Assembly: GCA_043228905.1 (NCBI GenBank)
Contig: JBHGNT010000002.1
Coordinates: forward strand, 7,874,001 to 7,938,000
Length of the DNA stretch: 64,000 bases
Origin: Azolla caroliniana
Taxonomy: Eukaryota > Polypodiophyta
Direction: 5' to 3'
Positions 22,413 through 34,400 of this stretch are shown one piece after another. Position numbers and translations under genes: made by a program. The number at the start of each line of letters is the position of its first letter. The first letter of the stretch is position 1. The notes under the pieces are model-generated. The model was not told the DNA's origin. It saw only the letters and a program-made list of their open reading frames with translations, and made no database searches.

Positions 22413-23426
22413 TTAATTTTTCTCCGGTCCTAACGGACCCTTACCCGAAACGCGCACCTTGCCGGCCCCTTGGCGGTTTGCCATCGTTAGGCTTTCCCCG
22501 GTTGTCGGCTCGTGCTCCCCCTTACCGGCTTGGTGGTAGCCGTTTTCCTCACGGGTTGTCGTCGTGGTTGGCCTACTGGCGTCTGATTCGGTGGCGACCC
22601 TTCGTTCAAATGGGTTCTTAGGCATAGGTCCTTTGTATGGCTTTAGTCTAAATCCATTGACCCATTTACCCTGCACTTCGCCAGCAAGTGTCCCTAACTG
22701 GTAGGATCCATTGAACTCGTGTGTGATCCAGTACGGTCCGGTCCATCTAAACCGTAGTTTGCCTGGCATTTTACCCATCCGGGTCTGGAACACTAGTATC
22801 GGCTTGCCGATTTCGAACATTTTCTCGTTTCCCTTCCGGTGCCGATCTACAAACGCCTTCTGTCGCCGTTGTTCCAATTCTAGGTGCATGATGCTCACCA
22901 GTCGGTGTTCTTCTAGTTCACACAGAGCCTTTAACCAAATTGCCTCCGATTCCTTTTCATTAAGTCGTTCCCTAATCTGGATCCGTAAGCTCGGTACCTG
23001 GAACTCAACTGGCATGACTGCCTCTAATCCGAATGCTAACCGGAACGACGTTGTTCGGATGCTTGTTCTGTACGTTGTCTGGTAAGTCCAGAGCGCACTG
23101 TGCAGCTTTGTGTCCCAATCTGTCCAATTTTCATTGACGATCTTGCGCAAGATATTCTGTAGCATTTTATTTGTTGACTCAGCTAATCCGTTGGCTTGTG
23201 GGTAGTACGGGGTGCTCCGTTTATGTACTACCGCATAGAATGACGTCAAGCTCTCCACTACTTGTCCAAGAAAGTGCCCTCCTTGGTCGCTTATCAGCTC
23301 TATGGGGCATCCGTACCACCTTTGTGCCGCCAGGCGTTTCCTCTCGTCCCGGTTCATCTCCTCCAGAGGCAATCCGGTGCTCAGAAATTGGTGCATATTT
23401 GTTAGCCACTTATCTTCTGGTGCCAC
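22413..23426 (-). pseudogene. Gypsy 4 integrase with internal deletion
   Basis: The RNase H/integrase linker (DERKRLAAQ) jumps directly to GCPIELISDQGGHFLG near 23310. The HHCC finger and the first catalytic aspartate, about 150-200 residues in relatives, are missing. The second D (ISDQG) and the E (YYPQANGLAESTNKML) remain. The C-terminus has RWTGPYWI and VNGFRLKPYKGP, then a Thr-rich tail ending at 22413. No chromodomain is present. The deletion makes the enzyme inactive. Confidence 0.82.
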
Positions 23427-24666
23427 CGTTTCATTTGTTGCCGTTTCTGCGGTGACTCGAAATAGCTCCGCATCCAGAAACTCGTCCGATACTACGTCAC
23501 TGGTTTCGCCGGAATCTAACCGGCTTAAATAATCTGCTACCGCATGCTATATGTTGGATCTGTGGAATATCTCGAATTCGAATTCCTGTAATAGCAAAGT
23601 CCACCGGGCCAACTTACCGGTAAGTGACGCTTTGGACACTAGGTAGAGGAGTGCCGAGTGATCTACATGGAAGGAAAACTTTCTTCCCAATAAATAGTGC
23701 CTGAATTTTGTTACGTTGTAGATCATGCCTAAAGCTTCCCTTTCCGTGGTGGAGTAATTTTGTTCGGCTTGGGATAACTTCCGGCTTGCTTAATATACGG
23801 ACCGATACCATCTTGGCTCCGTAAGTTGCATCAACGCACTCCCGATTGCAATGTCGGACGCATCCACGAACACATGAAATTCCTTCGCCCAATCCGAGGG
23901 TTGCACTACCAGCGCTTGCAACAATAGAACTTTGAGTGCCTGGTACGCCTTGTTTTCGGTGTTGGTCCACTGGAACGGTGTTCGGTGTACCACAACATGC
24001 AATGGTGTAGCTAGGTACGCCAAATACCAGAGCATTCGGCTATGCCAACGGATTTGGCCTAAGAAACGGCTCAATGCCTTTGCCGTTTTTGGTGCCGGTG
24101 CCCCCAGGATTGCTTTTACTTTGTCCGGATCCACAACAATGCCCTCCTTGCTCACAATGTGCCCCAGTAGCGTTCCGTTGGACATGCCGAATACACACTT
24201 CGCCGGATTCAAGTTTAGCTGGTAAGCCCTACACTTTTCTAGACACAGTCGGAGGTGCTAAAGGTGGTCTTCTTCCCGGTTGTAAACGGCAAAGTCGTCG
24301 AGGAACACCTGCATGAACGCCGGTATGAATTCTCCGAATATTTCCATGATGATCCTCTGGAACGTTGCCGGCGCTGTTTTGAGTCCGAACATCATCACCA
24401 CGGCAACAAACACTCCCCATTCAATGACGAAAGCAGTTTTCTCTTGGTCATTGGGGTGCATCCGGATCTGGTTGTATCCGCTGAATCCGTCTAAAAAACT
24501 CTATACCTCATGGCCAACGACTGCGTCCAAAACTCCATCCGTAAATGGAAGTGGAAATGCATCAATTATCGTCGCCGCATTCAGCTTCCAGTAGTCGACA
24601 CATACTCTAATTTTGCCATTTTTCTTCGGTACGACTACTATCGGGCTCAGCCATGTCGATTTCTTT
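23427..24666 (-). pseudogene. Gypsy 4 reverse transcriptase (palm) and RNase H
   Basis: The minus strand reads KKSTWLSPIVVVPKKNGKIR, FLDGFSGYNQIRMHPNDQEK, APATFQRIIMEIF, the catalytic VFLDDFAVYN near 24310, GHIVSKEGIVVDPDKV, RNase H FHVFVDASDIAIGSALMQ, and a YSTTEREALGMIYNV block. In-frame stops occur near 24500, 24256, 23793 and 23550. The frame matches that of 25566-25677 after the 891-bp solo LTR and one ACGG copy are removed. Confidence 0.85.
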
Positions 24667-24670
24667 ACGG

Positions 24671-24807
24671 TGTCGGGGTAGTTGTGGTTCGTGCGGCGAA
24701 GTCGCGGGGACTAAGGTTAAGGGGAGTTGAAGGAACTTAAATTTTAATAAGGCTTGCATGGTGACGATAAAATGATTAAGGATAGTAAGAAGAAGAGTTA
24801 CGAGTAA

Positions 24808-24845
<38 letters not shown>

Positions 24846-25561
24846 GAGCATAGATAAAAGATAGAGACAATGTATGATTCAAGAAAGAAGATTGAGACAA
24901 AGTATGATTCAAATGATGTATATTAAAAAGACAACATCACATTTTACCAACTTTATAATCCTTGATCGCAAACTGAACACATTCTCTATCGACCCTTGAT
25001 TTGAACCCACAACCGCAACTTCGAAACGAGAGGTTCTCCACCCAATGAGCTAGTCATCTTTACTTAATTGTATTATTTTCTCACTTTCTCTTGATTGATT
25101 CCCTTTTGTTTTCCTATCCCCTCTTTTCATAAGTATTTCCATGCATATGGTAATGGCATGCATGTAATGCATGAGTTACATCTGATGCATGATCGCCATT
25201 TGGCGCACATGCATTGCATGTGATGCATGATAGCCATCATGCTCATTTGAGCTCCCATGTATTGGGATAAGTATAATGATGGATATAACCCTAAAACAAA
25301 TAACCTAGCTTAGTGGTGTATGCTTTGTGCTTGATATACAAGGTTGAGGGTTCAAGTCCCTCAATTTTACTTAATACAATATTTAAGTTTATTCTTATAT
25401 AGTGAAGCACATTCTTGACAACATTTCTAAAAACAAATAGCCTACCCTAGTGGTATATACATTGTGCTTGGCTTATAATGTTGTAGGTTCAAGTGTTTGA
25501 AGTATTACTGAATTCAATATTTAAATTTATTTTTATATCGTGAAGCAAATCCTTCACGACA
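24671..25561 (-). repeat. Solo LTR (891 bp) in Gypsy 4 RT
   Basis: The plus strand starts TGTCGGGG and ends CTTCACGACA, flanked by ACGG on both sides (24667-24670 and 25562-25565). The RT frame (GFIRPV then KKSTW) rejoins exactly when it is skipped. No internal genes are present. The termini and 4-bp duplication match the Gypsy 1/2/LARD group, though the body is different. It holds a (GT)n(GA)n microsatellite (about 24805-24844) and tRNA-like stretches. Orientation is uncertain; minus is assumed from the CACGACA end shared with Gypsy 2. Confidence 0.82.
25299..25370 (+). other. tRNA-like segment inside the solo LTR
   Basis: An A-box-like TAGCTTAGTGG (25306-25316) and a B-box-like GGTTCAAGTCC (25349-25359) lie 43 bp apart, the normal tRNA spacing. 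The T arm has a perfect 5-bp stem (GAGGG/CCCTC) around TTCAAGT. No convincing 7-bp acceptor stem is seen, so this is a tRNA-derived or SINE-like relic, not a tRNA gene. Similar weaker stretches lie at about 24997-25052 (minus) and 25436-25500 (plus). Confidence 0.5.
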
Positions 25562-25565
25562 ACGG

Positions 25566-26400
25566 GACGGATAAAGCCAACTCTCAGCAACTTATCAATT
25601 TCCTCCTTCACTTTGGCGGCGTAGTTCGGATTCATCCGGTATCGTCGTTGTGCTACCGGTTTGGCCTCCTTGCTCAAATGTATCTGATGCTGATATAGCT
25701 AAGGATCGAGCCCTCGCATATCCTTGTAGGACCAGGCAAACACATCCCGAAACTCCGTGAGAAGTGTAATCATCGCTGTTTTGTTCTCCGTAGTCATTTC
25801 CTTGGCTATCTGCACCGGTCTCGCCTCTTCCGTAGTTCCTAGATTTACCTCCTCTAGTTGGGATGCTTTAACCCGTTGTGATACAGCCATTTCTCTTTCC
25901 AACGCCTCTTGTGCTTGTCGTAGCTCCCGGATCGCCTCTTTATTTGGTTCTTCGTCCGCTCCATCCAGTGGCAGTATGTATGGTGATACAGCTTCAGCTA
26001 CATCAATTTCGAACAAGGGTACTATCTTCGGGTTATCTTGTAAGTATTGATCCACCTCTTTGTTTGCTAATCCATCCAACATATTGACACATTCGGCATA
26101 TAGGGGTGTTAATTCCTTCCCGGTACCCGTCCGTGGTTGTGTTGGTACCCGTACTTTTGCTTTTCCCCGCCGGAAGGTGATTATGTTCTTCCTCCAATTT
26201 TGTTTAATGTGAGTCGTTTTTAGCCACGGCCGTCCCAACAATAGCGGGTACGTTCCTTGTGCCTGTAATTGTAGCACTACTGTCGAGATGCGAAATGTGT
26301 GGCCGCCAATTGTTACTTCCAAATCTCGTATCAAGCCGGTCGGTCGCACTGAGCTTGTATCCGCCATGGTTCCCACTCTTGGATTCCCAAGGTTGTGCAT
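25566..26400 (-). pseudogene. Gypsy 4 protease tail, spacer and RT N-terminus
   Basis: It continues the retropepsin fold (GTYPLLLGRPWL near 26215-26250) into a Glu-rich spacer, then FRDVFAWSYKDMRGLDP. A TAG near 25697 follows, then PVAQRRYRMNPNYAAKVKEE and IDKLLRVGFIRPV, the start of RT. The solo LTR splits the next codon. The change of frame relative to the upstream protease occurs near 26365. Confidence 0.8.
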
Positions 26401-26680
26401 GTTCGGAGGCTAATCACATTGACGCCATATCCTCCATCTATTACTATTCCGGGTAACTCCTTTCCCTTCACGATGGCCGTGATCGCCGGACTGTTTGTGT
26501 CTACCATCGTCGGTCCCTCCTCCGGATTTGAGAAGAATGTTGGTGCCGGTGGTGTTTCTCCTGCCGTCATGCCTATCTTGAGTCCTTCTGTGAACCTGGG
26601 CACTAGTTGCAGGAGCCGTCCTAACGGCAGCGTGATTTGGCACTCTTGCAATACCTGCCATGTCGCATTTTCGGTTTGAA
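26331..26680 (-). pseudogene. Gypsy 4 aspartic protease
   Basis: The active-site region reads GIVIDGGYGVNVISLRT near 26405-26455. The catalytic aspartate is followed by G-G, the variant common in plant gypsy elements, in place of S/T-G. It is in the gag frame. A one-base slip near 26365 breaks continuity with the ILG-type block downstream. Confidence 0.78.
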
Positions 26681-26689
26681 TGCCGTCAG

Positions 26690-28449
26690 CGAGCTCTTCG
26701 GTGTTCTCCTTTTGTTGCGCAAGTTCTGCTATGTTTCACTCATTTTCCTTTTTCACCCATTCCGTTGCCTGCTTCTGGATGGCCTCTTGTGTTTCCCATT
26801 CCATCGTCTTGCCTTTCGACCTGGTGGTAACCTGCTGCAGGTCCATGACTTCGGCGACTACCATGTTTACTGTCGGTCGCTTGTCATAGCTCTTTGCCAG
26901 ACATTGATTACTATAATGTCCTTCTTGCTGGCAATAGTAGCAATATGCTTTCCGGGTATTGCTGGATTCGGCATTGTTTCCTGTACCCGGTGGAGGACTT
27001 GCGGTAACCGCGGGGCTTTGGTCCGGTTGGCTACTTGAGGTGCCTTTTTCCGGTTCACGTGGGTGGCTCCCTTTTTTGAAATGCCGTTTTTTATTAAAGT
27101 TCTTTTTGTTGCAGTACCCTTGACGGGGTTGGTCGTCATATCTCCCATAATCTTCCCGTTGTTGGTGATACCCGGGGGAGTGATCCCAGTTGTGATGCTC
27201 GTACTGTCCGTTGTAATCTCGAAACTCGTCATATCTCTTGTACCAGTCATAGTTCTCTTGCCGATTGTCGTACTGGACATCCTGTGCCGGTCAATATCGC
27301 TCCTCTTGCCGCGAGCGTTCGTCTTCTTCGTCTCGGCTGCTACGTGGCTCGATTTGCCAGATTGGTGGTGCTTGCCGATTCAATAAGTTATATTCGCACC
27401 GGTCCATCGTGTGGCTCATAGATTGGCAGAGTAAGCAGTGCGTCCGCCTGGTGCACTCCAGTGACGAGTGTCCGGAATTCAAGCAAGTCGTGCATTGGAT
27501 TGCTTGCCGGAAACGGAGATCCTCATCTGTTGGTAATGCTTGTTGGAGGGCTCCCATTGTTAGCCAAGAGCTCGTTTTCTCCATTTCTCTAACCCGGTCG
27601 ATGACCTGGTCGACGGTGCTTGTGCAAAAGTCGATGACAGTGCATACCATTCGTAGAGGTTCCCAGAGCGCGGCTAAGAATATAGCCCGTGTTTCTTCCT
27701 CCAGAGGTGGGCGGGTAAGCTGACTGTGCATCCATTGAAACCGGATGACAAACTACGAAATGGTCTCCCCGGGGTCCTGCCTAATGGTATAAAATAGGCC
27801 CACCATTTCTCTCTGGTCAACCTCCTTCTGAAAGAAATGCAAGAATTTATCTTTCTGGTCCGCAAAGGTGGTAATGGTGTTGCGGTCCTGCGTCCGATGC
27901 CATCTGGCGGCCGGTCCTTCCAATGTCATGCCGAATTCGGCTATCTTAGATCGTTCCTCTTCGGTCGCAGTTAACCGTTGTGACACATGGTTCGCCTCCC
28001 ATGTTTGTTGAAACACGTGAACATGAGCCTCCGCGTCCGGATCATCCCTATACTTGGAGTACTACAACGGCATCTCGTCGTCCGGTGTCGGTACTCGGGC
28101 TGGCGGTGTCGGTGGTCTTTCCTGATGTTCCGTCGGCGTCGGAGGTCTTTGTCGGTCTTCCTTTGGTGTTGCCTGCTCAACTTCAGGTGTTGGGGGTTTT
28201 TGCCGGTCTTCTTCCGTCTCCGGACGTTGCTCCACGTCTAGTGCCGGAGGTTCCCGGTCTGCTAACTCTGGTTCCGGTGTCGGTAATGTATCCAACTCCT
28301 CGTCCTCCAATCCTCCTGGGGTGTCGTTACTGCTGCAATAGTTCGTATGCGCGTTGTAACCCCCTTCCAAATGCCATTCCAGCGTTGAAAATGCTTCGGA
28401 TTCGCCGTCTCTTCCGGCCAAGGTCTGGAGAAGGGATTCCGCTTCCCGG
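26690..28449 (-). pseudogene. Gypsy 4 gag (main part), three zinc knuckles
   Basis: One frame with stops at 28062-28064, 27753-27755, 27291-27293 and about 26738. After a Pro/Glu-rich N-terminal region (repeats of RPPTP) comes a retrotrans-gag capsid domain (FGMTLEGPAARWHRTQDRN; FLAALWEPLRM). There are three CCHC knuckles: CTTCLNSGHSSLEC, CLLCQSMSHTMDRC and, about 150 residues on, CYYCQQEGHYSNQC (26901-26942). The region between is Tyr/Asp/Gln-rich. The N-terminus of the same protein lies at 48405-48640, beyond the LARD insertion. Confidence 0.82.
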
Positions 28450-31400
28450 TGTCGTGAAAATACGACGAGGATACGTGAACGTTGAGGCAAGACCCCGGGC
28501 CTTTGTCTAAAGGATATCAAATTCGTGTATTTATATACTAAGAATTAACCGAAATGAGAAAGATTAACAAATTTCATTAATAAAAGGGAAAGAAAGATTA
28601 CAATCAATCCCAAGATTGGGATTACAAAAGTTTTATCTTATGGAGATTATTAGAATAATAGATTAGAGGAAATAAGAGATTATGATTCTTGAGTGATATG
28701 GCTTTGACAAGGAATTTTGGATTTTGAGAGATTGCTTCCGTATGGAAATTATGGTTTACTTGAGATTCCGCTTCCCGGTGTCGCGAAAATACGACGAGGA
28801 TACGTGAACGTTGAGGCAAGACCCCGGGCCTTTGTCTAAAGGATATCAAATTCGTGTATTTATATACTAAGAATTAACCGAAATGAGAAAGATTAACAAA
28901 TTTCATTAATAAAAGGGAAAGAAAGATTACAATCAATCCCAAGATTGGGATTACAAAAGTTTTATCTTATGGAGATTATTAGAATAATAGATTAGAGGAA
29001 ATAAGAGATTATGATTCTTGAGTGATATGGCTTTGACAAGGAATTTTGGATTTTGAGAGATTGCTTCCGTATGGAAATTATGGTTTACTTGAGATTCCGC
29101 TTCCCGGTGTCGCGAAAATACGACGAGGATACGTGAACGTTGAGGCAAGACCCCGGGCCTTTGTCTAAAGGATATCAAATTCGTGTATTTATATACTAAG
29201 AATTAACCGAAATGAGAAAGATTAACAAATTTCATTAATAAAAGGGAAAGAAAGATTACAATCAATCCCAAGATTGGGATTACAAAAGTTTTATCTTATG
29301 GAGATTATTAGAATAATAGATTAGAGGAAATAAGAGATTATGATTCTTGAGTGATATGGCTTTGACAAGGAATTTTGGATTTTGAGAGATTGCTTCCGTA
29401 TGGAAATTATGGTTTACTTGAGATTCCGCTTCCCGGTGTCGCGAAAATACGACGAGGATACGTGAACGTTGAGGCAAGACCCCGAGCCTTTGTCTAAAGG
29501 ATATCAAATTCGTGTATTTATATACTAAGAATTAACCGAAATGAGAAAGATTAACAAATTTCATTAATAAAAGGGAAAGAAAGATTACAATCAATCCCAA
29601 GATTGGGATTACAAAAGTTTTATCTTATGGAGATTATTAGAATAATAGATTAGAGGAAATAAGAGATTATGATTCTTGAGTGATATGGCTTTGACAAGGA
29701 ATTTTGGATTTTGAGAGATTGCTTCCGTATGGAAATTATGGTTTACTTGAGATTCCGCTTCCCGGTGTCGCGAAAATACGACGAGGATACGTGAACGTTG
29801 AGGCAAGACCCCGGGCCTTTGTCTAAAGGATATCAAATTCGTGTATTTATATACTAAGAATTAACCGAAATGAGAAAGATTAACAAATTTCATTAATAAA
29901 AGGGAAAGAAAGATTACAATCAATCCCAAGATTGGGATTACAAAAGTTTTATCTTATGGAGATTATTAGAATAATAGATTAGAGGAAATAAGAGATTATG
30001 ATTCTTGAGTGATATGGCTTTGACAAGGAATTTTGGATTTTGAGAGATTGCTTCCGTATGGAAATTATGGTTTACTTGAGATTCCGCTTCCCGGTGTCGC
30101 GAAAATACGACGAGGATACGTGAACGTTGAGGCAAGACCCCGGGCCTTTGTCTAAAGGATATCAAATTCGTGTATTTATATACTAAGAATTAACCGAAAT
30201 GAGAAAGATTAACAAATTTCATTAATAAAAGGGAAAGAAAGATTACAATCAATCCCAAGATTGGGATTACAAAAGTTTTATCTTATGGAGATTATTAGAA
30301 TAATAGATTAGAGGAAATAAGAGATTATGATTCTTGAGTGATATGGCTTTGACAAGGAATTTTGGATTTTGAGAGATTGCTTCCGTATGGAAATTATGGT
30401 TTACTTGAGATTCCGCTTCCCGGTGTCGCGAAAATACGACGAGGATACGTGAACGTTGAGGCAAGACCCCGAGCCTTTGTCTAAAGGATATCAAATTCGT
30501 GTATTTATATACTAAGAATTAACCGAAATGAGAAAGATTAACAAATTTCATTAATAAAAGGGAAAGAAAGATTACAATCAATCCCAAGATTGGGATTACA
30601 AAAGTTTTATCTTATGGAGATTATTAGAATAATAGATTAGAGGAAATAAGAGATTATGATTCTTGAGTGATATGGCTTTGACAAGGAATTTTGGATTTTG
30701 AGAGATTGCTTCCGTATGGAAATTATGGTTTACTTGAGATTCCGCTTCCCGGTGTCGCGAAAATACGACGAGGATACGTGAACGTTGAGGCAAGACCCCG
30801 GGCCTTTGTCTAAAGGATATCAAATTCGTGTATTTATATACTAAGAATTAACCGAAATGAGAAAGATTAACAAATTTCATTAATAAAAGGGAAAGAAAGA
30901 TTACAATCAATCCCAAGATTGGGATTACAAAAGTTTTATCTTATGGAGATTATTAGAATAATAGATTAGAGGAAATAAGAGATTATGATTCTTGAGTGAT
31001 ATGGCTTTGACAAGGAATTTTGGATTTTGAGAGATTGCTTCCGTATGGAAATTATGGTTTACTTGAGATTCCGCTTCCCGGTGTCGCGAAAATACGACGA
31101 GGATACGTGAACGTTGAGGCAAGACCCCGGGCCTTTGTATAAAGGATATCAAATTCGTGTATTTATATACTAAGAATTAACCGAAATGAGAAAGATTAAC
31201 AAATTTCATTAATAAAAGGGAAAGAAAGATTACAATCAATCCCAAGATTGGGATTACAAAAGTTTTATCTTATGGAGATTATTAGAATAATAGATTAGAG
31301 GAAATAAGAGATTATGATTCTTGAGTGATATGGCTTTGACAAGGAATTTTGGATTTTGAGAGATTGCTTCCGTATGGAAATTATGGTTTACTTGAGATTC

Positions 31401-34400
31401 CGCTTCCCGGTGTCGCGAAAATACGACGAGGATACGTGAACGTTGAGGCAAGACCCCGGGCCTTTGTCTAAAGGATATCAAATTCGTGTATTTATATACT
31501 AAGAATTAACCGAAATGAGAAAGATTAACAAATTTCATTAATAAAAGGGAAAGAAAGATTACAATCAATCCCAAGATTGGGATTACAAAAGTTTTATCTT
31601 ATGGAGATTATTAGAATAATAGATTAGAGGAAATAAGAGATTATGATTCTTGAGTGATATGGCTTTGACAAGGAATTTTGGATTTTGAGAGATTGCTTCC
31701 GTATGGAAATTATGGTTTACTTGAGATTCCGCTTCCCGGTGTCGCGAAAATACGACGAGGATACGTGAACGTTGAGGCAAGACCCCGGGCCTTTGTCTAA
31801 AGGATATCAAATTCGTGTATTTATATACTAAGAATTAACCGAAATGAGAAAGATTAACAAATTTCATTAATAAAAGGGAAAGAAAGATTACAATCAATCC
31901 CAAGATTGGGATTACAAAAGTTTTATCTTATGGAGATTATTAGAATAATAGATTAGAGGAAATAAGAGATTATGATTCTTGAGTGATATGGCTTTGACAA
32001 GGAATTTTGGATTTTGAGAGATTGCTTCCGTATGGAAATTATGGTTTACTTGAGATTCCGCTTCCCGGTGTCGCGAAAATACGACGAGGATACGTGAACG
32101 TTGAGGCAAGACCCCGGGCCTTTGTCTAAAGGATATCAAATTCGTGTATTTATATACTAAGAATTAACCGAAATGAGAAAGATTAACAAATTTCATTAAT
32201 AAAAGGGAAAGAAAGATTACAATCAATCCCAAGATTGGGATTACAAAAGTTTTATCTTATGGAGATTATTAGAATAATAGATTAGAGGAAATAAGAGATT
32301 ATGATTCTTGAGTGATATGGCTTTGACAAGGAATTTTGGATTTTGAGAGATTGCTTCCGTATGGAAATTATGGTTTACTTGAGATTCCGCTTCCCGGTGT
32401 CGCGAAAATACGACGAGGATACGTGAACGTTGAGGCAAGACCCCGAGCCTTTGTCTAAAGGATATCAAATTCGTGTATTTATATACTAAGAATTAACCGA
32501 AATGAGAAAGATTAACAAATTTCATTAATAAAAGGGAAAGAAAGATTACAATCAATCCCAAGATTGGGATTACAAAAGTTTTATCTTATGGAGATTATTA
32601 GAATAATAGATTAGAGGAAATAAGAGATTATGATTCTTGAGTGATATGGCTTTGACAAGGAATTTTGGATTTTGAGAGATTGCTTCCGTATGGAAATTAT
32701 GGTTTACTTGAGATTCCGCTTCCCGGTGTCGCGAAAATACGACGAGGATACGTGAACGTTGAGGCAAGACCCCGGGCCTTTGTCTAAAGGATATCAAATT
32801 CGTGTATTTATATACTAAGAATTAACCGAAATGAGAAAGATTAACAAATTTCATTAATAAAAGGGAAAGAAAGATTACAATCAATCCCAAGATTGGGATT
32901 ACAAAAGTTTTATCTTATGGAGATTATTAGAATAATAGATTAGAGGAAATAAGAGATTATGATTCTTGAGTGATATGGCTTTGACAAGGAATTTTGGATT
33001 TTGAGAGATTGCTTCCGTATGGAAATTATGGTTTACTTGAGATTCCGCTTCCCGGTGTCGCGAAAATACGACGAGGATACGTGAACGTTGAGGCAAGACC
33101 CCGAGCCTTTGTCTAAAGGATATCAAATTCGTGTATTTATATACTAAGAATTAACCGAAATGAGAAAGATTAACAAATTTCATTAATAAAAGGGAAAGAA
33201 AGATTACAATCAATCCCAAGATTGGGATTACAAAAGTTTTATCTTATGGAGATTATTAGAATAATAGATTAGAGGAAATAAGAGATTATGATTCTTGAGT
33301 GATATGGCTTTGACAAGGAATTTTGGATTTTGAGAGATTGCTTCCGTATGGAAATTATGGTTTACTTGAGATTCCGCTTCCCGGTGTCGCGAAAATACGA
33401 CGAGGATACGTGAACGTTGAGGCAAGACCCCGGGCCTTTGTCTAAAGGATATCAAATTCGTGTATTTATATACTAAGAATTAACCGAAATGAGAAAGATT
33501 AACAAATTTCATTAATAAAAGGGAAAGAAAGATTACAATCAATCCCAAGATTGGGATTACAAAAGTTTTATCTTATGGAGATTATTAGAATAATAGATTA
33601 GAGGAAATAAGAGATTATGATTCTTGAGTGATATGGCTTTGACAAGGAATTTTGGATTTTGAGAGATTGCTTCCGTATGGAAATTATGGTTTACTTGAGA
33701 TTCCGCTTCCCGGTGTCGCGAAAATACGACGAGGATACGTGAACGTTGAGGCAAGACCCCGGGCCTTTGTCTAAAGGATATCAAATTCGTGTATTTATAT
33801 ACTAAGAATTAACCGAAATGAGAAAGATTAACAAATTTCATTAATAAAAGGGAAAGAAAGATTACAATCAATCCCAAGATTGGGATTACAAAAGTTTTAT
33901 CTTATGGAGATTATTAGAATAATAGATTAGAGGAAATAAGAGATTATGATTCTTGAGTGATATGGCTTTGACAAGGAATTTTGGATTTTGAGAGATTGCT
34001 TCCGTATGGAAATTATGGTTTACTTGAGATTCCGCTTCCCGGTGTCGCGAAAATACGACGAGGATACGTGAACGTTGAGGCAAGACCCCGGGCCTTTGTC
34101 TAAAGGATATCAAATTCGTGTATTTATATACTAAGAATTAACCGAAATGAGAAAGATTAACAAATTTCATTAATAAAAGGGAAAGAAAGATTACAATCAA
34201 TCCCAAGATTGGGATTACAAAAGTTTTATCTTATGGAGATTATTAGAATAATAGATTAGAGGAAATAAGAGATTATGATTCTTGAGTGATATGGCTTTGA
34301 CAAGGAATTTTGGATTTTGAGAGATTGCTTCCGTATGGAAATTATGGTTTACTTGAGATTCCGCTTCCCGGTGTCGCGAAAATACGACGAGGATACGTGA

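Noticed and set aside
25299-25370. Functional tRNA gene
   Set aside because: The acceptor stem does not pair and it lies inside a solo LTR; box motifs alone do not make a tRNA.
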